Positions 1 through 4,247 of a stretch of DNA of 5,926 bases are shown here, one piece after another. Both the position numbers and the translations under genes were made by a program. Position 1 is the first letter of the stretch. Every line of letters begins with the position of its first letter. The DNA lies in NCBI GenBank assembly GCA_003694385.1, contig RFKA01000128.1, positions 1 to 5,926 of the forward strand, read 5' to 3'. The notes below the pieces were generated by a model. That model searched no databases. It was not told where the DNA came from and saw only the letters and a list, made by a program, of their open reading frames with translations. This DNA comes from Candidatus Woesearchaeota archaeon (lineage in GTDB: Archaea > Nanobdellota > Nanobdellia > Woesearchaeales > UBA525).

Positions 1-25
1 AGGATTCACGTACATGGTGTGTTTT

Positions 26-49
26 ATTATGAGTATAATTATGAGTATA
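26..49. repeat. Two adjacent copies of a 12-bp AT-rich direct repeat
   Basis: The unit ATTATGAGTATA occurs at 26-37 and again, with no gap, at 38-49. It lies just beyond the stop codon of the aminopeptidase gene (stop at 55-57 on the minus strand), so it sits in the 3' untranslated or intergenic DNA. No T-rich terminator is visible on the minus strand here. The repeat could be a slippage product or a protein-binding site; the sequence does not decide. Confidence 0.8.
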
Positions 50-54
50 GTGAA

Positions 55-969
55 TTAAGTAGAGTGAGTAGTATTCGCGAGCGTGAGTATTTCGCAGCCA
101 TCTGCCGTAACGAGCAGCGTGTGCTCACTCTGGCTGACGAGTCCGCCCTGGGCATCGGGGAGTGGCGGGTATTCGTTGAGGAGCCTCGCGTGCTTGAGCG
201 AGAAGAGCGCGAGCCGCACCTTGCCTTCGCCGAACTCCCTCGTGAGCCAACGCGTCGTGAACGGCAAGCCCCTGTAGGACTTGATGCGCTTGATGACATC
301 CTGCGCCGCCGTGCGGATCGGCCGGAGCTTCGGCACGCTGTAGAGCGTGTTCTCGCCGCGCTGCTCAACGCGCCCCGCCCCTGTCGACGCGAAGGGCTCA
401 ATAGCGATTGTCTGGCCGGCGACGAGGGGTGTCTTGTCACCGTTCGGATAGTTCGGGATGCTCGGCGCGGTGTGAACAATGTATTGTGCGACGCCGTGCC
501 CGCTGAGGTTCCTGATGGGCTTGAAGCCGCGCTTCGTGATTTCCTGCTCGATGGCCGCGCCGAGCTCGTGGGGCGTCACGCCAGCGCGGACGAGCGCGAT
601 GGCCGCGTCGCGCGCGGCCCGGCTCGCCTCAACGAGTCTGTCAATCTCCGCGTCGTCGCCGAGATAAATAGTGACTGCGTTGTCGCCGACAAAGCCATCA
701 ACGTGCACGCCGACGTCGAGCTTGACGACGTCACCCTCTCGGAAGACTGTCATGTCGTCCGCCTTCGGGCAGAAGTGCGCCGCGACGGCATTGATGCTGA
801 CCTGCGCGGGGAAGGCCATGTCCGCACCTTGTTCTCTGATAAACTCTTCGACCTCGTCGAGGACGTCGACGACTCTCGCGCCCGGCGTGATGCGTGCCGC
901 GCCGAAGGCGAGTGCTTGGGCTGCTATCTTGCCCGCTTGGCGGTACTTCGCGAGGGTTTCTTCATCCAT
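55..969 (-). CDS. map: Methionine aminopeptidase, type II (archaeal form)
   Basis: Cytosolic metalloprotease that removes the initiator methionine from nascent proteins. The 304-residue product matches the length and order of archaeal type II enzymes such as the Pyrococcus one (about 295 aa). The five metal ligands of the pita-bread fold are all visible: D85 (in KLDVGVH), D96 (in GDNAVT), H158 (in LSGH), E191 (in IEPFA) and E282 (in QSEHT). The substrate-pocket histidines H65 (AAHF) and H166 are also present. The stretch of roughly 195-255, containing SYRGLPFTTRW, corresponds to the helical insert that defines type II. The ATG at 967-969 is chosen because it places the N-terminus where family members begin; no convincing Shine-Dalgarno precedes it. 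A weak TATA-like ATTAAA lies at 1027-1032 on the minus strand. It is co-directional with the signal peptidase gene upstream but 186 bp away, so it probably has its own promoter. The enzyme looks intact. Confidence 0.97.
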   Translation of the reverse strand: MDEETLAKYRQAGKIAAQALAFGAARITPGARVVDVLDEVEEFIREQGADMAFPAQVSINAVAAHFCPKADDMTVFREGDVVKLDVGVHVDGFVGDNAVTIYLGDDAEIDRLVEASRAARDAAIALVRAGVTPHELGAAIEQEITKRGFKPIRNLSGHGVAQYIVHTAPSIPNYPNGDKTPLVAGQTIAIEPFASTGAGRVEQRGENTLYSVPKLRPIRTAAQDVIKRIKSYRGLPFTTRWLTREFGEGKVRLALFSLKHARLLNEYPPLPDAQGGLVSQSEHTLLVTADGCEILTLANTTHST

Positions 970-1034
970 TTGGTGCGCTCTTGTCCGGTGTTTGGGGTCT
1001 CCCAGCCGGGAAGAAACGGTCGGGGGTTTAATGT

Positions 1035-1076
1035 GTTGTGCTTAGAATCGTTGTGCTTAGAATAGGCTTAGAATAG
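1035..1076. repeat. Three-copy short tandem repeat upstream of map
   Basis: The 14-mer GTTGTGCTTAGAAT occurs at 1035-1048 and 1050-1063 (15-bp period). Its core GCTTAGAAT recurs at 1066-1074, with CTTAGAATAG shared by the second and third copies (1056-1065 and 1067-1076). The array lies about 65-105 bp upstream of the aminopeptidase start, in the position of a promoter or upstream control region. A regulator site array or replication slippage are both possible. Confidence 0.85.
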
Positions 1077-1099
1077 TTATGGCCGACTTAAGAAGTAGT

Positions 1100-1150
1100 G
1101 GGCTAGCCCGCGCGCTCATTGGCTCGCGCCAGTCTTGTTCTCAGCACTGG
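1100..1150. other. Cluster of palindromes in the 970-1155 spacer
   Basis: The 186-bp spacer between the signal peptidase stop and the aminopeptidase start contains no supportable ORF. Besides the tandem repeat it holds a perfect 10-bp palindrome GGGCTAGCCC (1100-1109), a GCGCG/CGCGC inverted repeat (1110-1114 with 1125-1129, 10-nt loop) and a CCAGT/ACTGG inverted repeat (1129-1133 with 1146-1150) starting 5 nt beyond the signal peptidase stop codon. These could fold at the 3' end of the signal peptidase mRNA, but no T-run follows on the minus strand, so calling it a terminator would be inference. Confidence 0.45.
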
Positions 1151-1155
1151 TGTTA

Positions 1156-1692
1156 TCAGTACACTATCGCCACGACGACGCTCTTGATGTCGCTGAATCG
1201 GACTTTGTACGGGTCTGCACGCGCGTTATTGTCACCGCGTACGATGTAGTACGTTCCTCGCTCATCTTCGCCCTTCTTGATGATGCGGTGGATAATTGTT
1301 CCTTCTGTGTGCTCGTTCGTGTAGGCGACGATGTCCCCGACGTCAATGTCTGCTTCGCTACGCGGGACGACTTCGAGGGCATTCGCTTTCTCGTCGAAGA
1401 CGGGGTCCATGCTGTTCGTCGGCGTGAAGCGCGCGACGATGGCGTCTTGGATGTCGAGCACAACGCGTTCTTTGCGGACGTCGATGTCTGCGCGCGTGAG
1501 GTGGTCGCTTGGCGTGGGGCGGGCTATCGCGCTTCCTGTGAACGCGCTGTACACATTCGTGGGGAACTCATAGCTGTCATCGTAAACGGGGGCGGTGAAC
1601 GCTGCAGTCACTGTTTCGTATGCCTGCGCGGCCCAGAGGCCGAGCGTAAACGCTATGACGAAGATGATAATGCTGTTCCTGACGGCCCCCAT
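1156..1692 (-). CDS. S26-type signal peptidase homologue, Ser/His archaeal type
   Basis: A 178-residue membrane-anchored protein, most likely a signal peptidase I that cleaves signal peptides on the outer face of the membrane. A single hydrophobic segment at about residues 7-25 would anchor it, with the catalytic part outside. The nucleophile motif is TNSMDP with S94. GDIVAY (119-124) is the conserved strand after it. IIHRII places a histidine, H135, where bacterial enzymes have the general-base lysine, as in archaeal and ER enzymes. VRGDNN followed by AD supplies the conserved aspartates D154 and D160. The Ser is about 70 residues from the membrane segment, longer than the usual short linker; the extra stretch contains RPTPSDHL and a strand-like RVVLDI. 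I recall DPANN proteins with the same SPSD...TNSMDP architecture, which would make the insert a family trait. The start ATG coincides with the predicted transcript start (TATA centre about 26 bp upstream), so the mRNA is probably leaderless. Substrates are unknown. Confidence 0.85.
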   Translation of the reverse strand: MGAVRNSIIIFVIAFTLGLWAAQAYETVTAAFTAPVYDDSYEFPTNVYSAFTGSAIARPTPSDHLTRADIDVRKERVVLDIQDAIVARFTPTNSMDPVFDEKANALEVVPRSEADIDVGDIVAYTNEHTEGTIIHRIIKKGEDERGTYYIVRGDNNARADPYKVRFSDIKSVVVAIVY

Positions 1693-1714
1693 TCGCTTGT
1701 GGGGGAAAGCAGAG

Positions 1715-1730
1715 TATATAAATGTTTCTA
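1715..1730 (-). promoter_or_regulatory. TATA box and BRE of the signal peptidase gene (leaderless)
   Basis: On the minus strand the bases read AGAAACATTTATATA. TTTATATA (plus 1715-1722) is a canonical archaeal TATA box, preceded by the BRE-like AGAAAC. Its centre is about 26 bp before the A of the ATG at 1692, so transcription should start at or next to the start codon. Confidence 0.8.
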
Positions 1731-1877
1731 ATTGTAACTACTTTTTAGTGGTCAATATGTTTTTTTGTTTTTTCGCTTGCCAGGGTTTCTAACGATTCAT
1801 GGGTTGTGGAGGGGGTGTAATTTGTCCATCAATTCCTCATAATTTGTAGTCTTCCATCTGGTTGAGAAGAATTTTAC

Positions 1878-1891
1878 TTTCTATATAGAAA
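1878..1891. promoter_or_regulatory. Perfect 14-bp palindrome with a central TATATA
   Basis: TTTCTATATAGAAA reads identically on both strands. The centre is TATA-like and the flanks are A/T-rich, so it could act as a promoter element in either direction or as a binding site for a dimeric regulator. On the minus strand, an ATG at 1857 lies about 27 bp from its centre, which is leaderless spacing. It is also within about 60 bp of the end of the GalT-like gene. Confidence 0.45.
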
Positions 1892-1950
1892 TTATTTTTT
1901 TATGTGTAACTGGCGCGCAGGAGGTTGCGAGGGCAATCAAGACTGTTGTC

Positions 1951-3009
1951 TCAGAACTTCAGCGCCTTCCAGACCTTCACGGGGTCACTGGCGACGACGC
2001 TCTCAGCGAGGTAGAGCTCCATAACCCCGATATCGGTTGTGCGGTTCGCGAGGCCGCCGCGGTCGACAATCCTTGTTATAATCGGCCACGAACGCCAAGA
2101 GCCGTCCAGCGGGGGAAGCATCATAGCAACATTGAAGCTCTCAACCCCTAACGAGCGAACGCTATGCAAGAGGTGGTACACGAGTGTGAAGAGCTCGTCA
2201 TCAGCCGCCTCGCTCAGCACCACGACCTCTTTCTCCTTCCGAGGAGTGATACTCGCGAACACTCTGTGCCGCCCTGTCTTTTTCCCAAGACCGAGCGACG
2301 AGTGCACATTGAAGAGCACATCGAAATACGCGCGTTTATGCTTGCGCTTGTACGACCGGGCAGCGACTCGTAGGCGCTCGAGTGCCGCGTAATGATGGTG
2401 TTTCCCGAGCAGTGTTTGCATGTGGCCGTGCACGAGGGAAGCGCCCGCTTTCCAGAGGCAATTCCAAGCAATGACGGGGAACAATGCTTCCTTGTCGCTC
2501 TCGTGTGCCCTCTCGAGCCACTTCATTGCAGTATGAAAATGGTCGACTACTTCGTGGCGCGTGAACATAAGCGGGTTCGCACGGTTAAAGATGACGAGGC
2601 CGTGCAGCGCATCATACTTCGCCACATTCGACGCCGTAACTTCTGTCGGACCATAGATGCGCCCAAAGACATCCTCGGGCGTATGCGTCAGCACGTGTCT
2701 AAAAGGTTCGCGGGCCGCTTGCTCATCAAGGCGCTCACCACTCACGCTTCCTGTGCGGTGCATGGGGCGTGATGCGCGCAGGGCATTGAAGAGCGTTCCC
2801 TCCCCGACGACCGTGTTCGTGACGTGCACAATGGGTTGCTGCTCGAGTTTACGAACACTGCCGAACTGGCGTTCTGCCCAGGAGCGCATCGTTGGCGGGA
2901 TGACGCAGCGCCCCGTTTCACGCGACACCGTGAAGATACTGTTAAATGCGCGTTTTCTTGCTTGAGAGAGTCTCTTGACGGACTCCGGCAACTTCAGAAT
3001 TGATTGCAT
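1951..3009 (-). CDS. GalT-like HIT-superfamily nucleotidyltransferase/phosphorylase
   Basis: A 352-residue protein of the galactose-1-phosphate uridylyltransferase branch of the HIT superfamily, expected to move a nucleotidyl group between sugar phosphates or a sugar phosphate and phosphate. The key motif is KAGASLVHGHMQ, where H194-G-H196-M-Q198 matches the HxHxQ of this branch (HPHGQ in GalT); H196 would be the nucleotidylated histidine. The C-terminal RIVDRG...NRTTDIGVMELY...ESVVASDP resembles the second GalT-like repeat. The N-terminal CxxC zinc site of classical GalT is absent, as only one cysteine (C35) lies in that region. It may therefore be an NDP-sugar phosphorylase or a zinc-free transferase. 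The substrate is not readable. I chose the ATG at 3007-3009 because GAGG at 3017-3020 is 7 nt upstream; a GTG at 3013-3015 in the same frame would have almost no spacing. It diverges from a sugar-1-phosphate nucleotidyltransferase, which supports a role in sugar activation. Confidence 0.8.
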   Translation of the reverse strand: MQSILKLPESVKRLSQARKRAFNSIFTVSRETGRCVIPPTMRSWAERQFGSVRKLEQQPIVHVTNTVVGEGTLFNALRASRPMHRTGSVSGERLDEQAAREPFRHVLTHTPEDVFGRIYGPTEVTASNVAKYDALHGLVIFNRANPLMFTRHEVVDHFHTAMKWLERAHESDKEALFPVIAWNCLWKAGASLVHGHMQTLLGKHHHYAALERLRVAARSYKRKHKRAYFDVLFNVHSSLGLGKKTGRHRVFASITPRKEKEVVVLSEAADDELFTLVYHLLHSVRSLGVESFNVAMMLPPLDGSWRSWPIITRIVDRGGLANRTTDIGVMELYLAESVVASDPVKVWKALKF

Positions 3010-3016
3010 ACTCACC

Positions 3017-3020
3017 CCTC
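3017..3020 (-). promoter_or_regulatory. Shine-Dalgarno that favours the ATG start of the GalT-like gene
   Basis: The minus strand reads GAGGGGTGAGTATG. GAGG is 7 nt from the ATG at 3009 but only 1 nt from the alternative GTG at 3015. The predicted transcript start (near 3020) would leave a leader of only about 11 nt. Confidence 0.55.
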
Positions 3021-3038
3021 AAGGATGTGGGGGTGGAA

Positions 3039-3058
3039 GCGCATTAAATACTTTGCGC
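3039..3058 (-). promoter_or_regulatory. TATA box of the GalT-like gene inside an inverted repeat
   Basis: On the minus strand the TATA-like TATTTAAT (plus 3043-3050) is preceded by CAAAG, a plausible BRE. Arms GCGCA (3039-3043) and TGCGC (3054-3058) frame it symmetrically with a 10-bp spacer. The TATA centre predicts a transcript start near 3020. The inverted repeat could be an operator at which a dimeric repressor blocks TBP/TFB. Confidence 0.55.
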
Positions 3059-3071
3059 CACGCACCGCGAG

Positions 3072-3147
3072 TACGCAGTTCGCTGAAGGATTTGGCGTAC
3101 GCACTCTCCCCCACGCGGTATCGTGGAACCTCTTTTCTCCTTACGCA
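3072..3147. promoter_or_regulatory. Three TACGCA copies in the divergent promoter region
   Basis: TACGCA occurs at 3072-3077, 3098-3103 and 3142-3147. The first two also form an inverted repeat GTACGC/GCGTAC (3071-3076 with 3095-3100), and the second is part of the palindrome GCGTACGC (3095-3102). The third directly abuts the BRE of the nucleotidyltransferase promoter. This placement suits a regulator acting on both divergent genes, but a six-base word recurring by chance in GC-rich DNA is also possible. Confidence 0.35.
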
Positions 3148-3162
3148 GAAAAGCTTTATAAG
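3147..3162 (+). promoter_or_regulatory. Promoter (BRE and TATA) of the sugar-gene operon
   Basis: AGAAAAGC followed by TTTATAAG (TATA at 3155-3162) is a good archaeal BRE/TATA pair. A transcript start about 26 bp downstream, near 3185, would give a leader of about 32 nt carrying the Shine-Dalgarno of the nucleotidyltransferase. It would drive the nucleotidyltransferase and, very likely, the debranching enzyme gene. Confidence 0.7.
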
Positions 3163-3205
3163 GTCCTCTTCAGTGCTTCGAGGACCAAGAAGTCAGAACC
3201 CGGGG

Positions 3206-3212
3206 GGTGAGG
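3206..3212 (+). promoter_or_regulatory. Shine-Dalgarno placing initiation at the ATC codon 3217
   Basis: GGTGA at 3206-3210, running into GG at 3211-3212, complements the conserved 16S 3' end (GGAGGTGA type). It leaves 6 nt before ATC at 3217, ideal spacing, but more than 40 nt before the first in-frame ATG at 3256. An in-frame TGA at 3208-3210 overlaps it, so the gene cannot begin further upstream. Confidence 0.7.
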
Positions 3213-3216
3213 AACC

Positions 3217-4209
3217 ATCAAAGTCATTATTCCATTAGCAGGCAAGGGCTCGCGCATGCGACCCCATACACACACGAAGGCGAAGCCGCTTCTCCCTGTC
3301 GCGGGAAAACCCGTGCTTGACCACGTCATCGACTCGCTCAAAGGCCTGGATATCAGCGAGTACATCTTCATCACAGGCCACCTCAAGGAACAGATCGAGC
3401 AATACATTACCGAGCACTATGATTGCAAAGCGAGATTCATCGAGCAGAAAGTGAAGGACGGCACCGCGGGCGCCACGAAACTCGCCCAACCATTCATTGA
3501 CGAGCCCGTCCTCATCGTCTTCGTCGACACGGTCTTCGACGCAGACCTCAGCATCATCGGAAAGAAGCCCGAGAACATCATCTGGTGCCAAGAAGTTGAG
3601 GACTACAAGCGCTTCGGCATCGTGACGCATGACGAGCACGGGTACATGACGGATATCGTCGAGAAACCCGATGAGCCCATCGGGAGCCTCGCGAACATCG
3701 GCGTCTACTACATCCACGATTACAAACTGCTCTTCGAGGGCATAGCGCACGTCTATGCGCAAGACCTCAAGGTGAAAGGCGAGTACTACTTGCCCGAAGT
3801 CTTCATGTACATGCTGCGCCACGGCGCGAAGTTCAAGGTCGCAACCGTCGATGGCTGGTATGATTGCGGCAAGCCCGAGACGACGCTCGAGACGAACCGT
3901 GTCCTCCTCAAGCGCAACCACGCGAACTTCAGCACACCCAAGAACACCGTCGAGAAAGAGCCCGTCTTCATCGATAAGGACTGCATAATCGAGGACAGCA
4001 CCATCGGCCCCTTCGTGAGCATAGCGCGCGGTTGCACAATCAAGAATGCGGTGCTCCGCGACTGTATCATTGATGCAAACAGCACCATTATGGACGTTTC
4101 GCTTCATGATAGCATCCTCGGCGAGAACACGTTCATCGAAGGAGCTGGCCGCGACTCTCACATGACGCTCCTCGTCGGCGACCACAGCCGGACAAAACTC
4201 CATAAGTGA
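3217..4209 (+). CDS. Sugar-1-phosphate nucleotidyltransferase with left-handed beta-helix tail; ATC start
   Basis: Makes an NDP-sugar and pyrophosphate from a sugar-1-phosphate and NTP. Counted from ATC 3217 the product has 330 residues. It starts MKVIIPLAGKGSRMRP, the G-x-G-[ST]-R-x-R-P nucleotide-binding loop, then KAKPLLPVAGKP. Further motifs are DGTAGA (81-86), VFVD with metal-binding candidate D104, VEKP (148-151), GEYYLP (188-193) and WYDCGKPE (214-221) with candidate second metal ligand D216. From about 248 the repeats DCIIEDSTIG, GCTIKNAVL, DCIIDANSTI and DSILGENTFIEG are hexapeptide-type turns of a short left-handed beta helix, as in glucose-1-phosphate nucleotidyltransferases. A start at the first ATG (3256) would delete beta-strand 1 and most of the loop. 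No ATG, GTG or TTG lies between the upstream in-frame TGA (3208-3210) and 3256. Whether it uses UTP, dTTP or ATP cannot be read; the debranching enzyme next door makes glucose-1-phosphate the natural guess. Confidence 0.92.
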   Translation: MKVIIPLAGKGSRMRPHTHTKAKPLLPVAGKPVLDHVIDSLKGLDISEYIFITGHLKEQIEQYITEHYDCKARFIEQKVKDGTAGATKLAQPFIDEPVLIVFVDTVFDADLSIIGKKPENIIWCQEVEDYKRFGIVTHDEHGYMTDIVEKPDEPIGSLANIGVYYIHDYKLLFEGIAHVYAQDLKVKGEYYLPEVFMYMLRHGAKFKVATVDGWYDCGKPETTLETNRVLLKRNHANFSTPKNTVEKEPVFIDKDCIIEDSTIGPFVSIARGCTIKNAVLRDCIIDANSTIMDVSLHDSILGENTFIEGAGRDSHMTLLVGDHSRTKLHK

Positions 4210-4238
4210 GCTCCGCTCCAGAAGCAAGCTCAGTAACT

Positions 4239-4242
4239 GAGG
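4239..4242 (+). promoter_or_regulatory. Shine-Dalgarno of the debranching enzyme gene
   Basis: GAGG ends 5 nt before the ATG at 4248. With only 38 bp since the preceding stop and no TATA box between the genes, it supports co-transcription with the nucleotidyltransferase. Confidence 0.6.
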
Positions 4243-4247
4243 CACCC

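Larger units (their letters stand above)
1693..1950. other. AT-rich 258-bp spacer without a supportable gene
   Basis: This spacer lies between the stop of the GalT-like gene and the start of the signal peptidase gene. It contains the signal peptidase promoter, T-runs on the plus strand (1760-1766, 1768-1773 and 1894-1901), a perfect palindrome at 1878-1891, and on the minus strand a chain of four very short overlapping ORFs (1857 down to 1789). No ORF here has recognisable coding character. No clear T-rich terminator for the GalT-like gene is visible on its own strand. Confidence 0.6.

Noticed and set aside
19..1065. A 348-codon plus-strand open frame opposite the aminopeptidase gene, longer than the gene itself
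   Set aside because: It matches no family, has an Arg/Glu/Asp/Leu-biased composition typical of antisense frames in GC-rich genes, and lies opposite a fully intact type II methionine aminopeptidase.
1595..1792. A 65-codon plus-strand ORF running out of the signal peptidase gene
   Set aside because: It is antisense to the membrane-anchor region, which explains its hydrophobic look. No start signals or family resemblance.
1902..2024. A 40-codon plus-strand ORF with four cysteines starting at the ATG at 1902
   Set aside because: No Shine-Dalgarno precedes it, the TATA palindrome is too close for a start there, and most of it is antisense to the end of the GalT-like gene, with an Arg-rich shadow composition.
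3013..3015. GTG as the start of the GalT-like gene
   Set aside because: GAGG would be only 1 nt away, whereas the ATG 6 nt downstream has 7-nt spacing. It adds only two residues, so it is not fully excluded.
3256..3258. ATG at 3256 as the start of the nucleotidyltransferase
   Set aside because: It would remove the first beta-strand and most of the GxGSR loop needed for NTP binding, and it has no good ribosome binding site at the right distance.
3235..4245. A 336-codon minus-strand open frame opposite the nucleotidyltransferase
   Set aside because: Antisense shadow: low-complexity run of D, V, L, A and E with no recognisable motifs, opposite a gene whose motifs are all in place.
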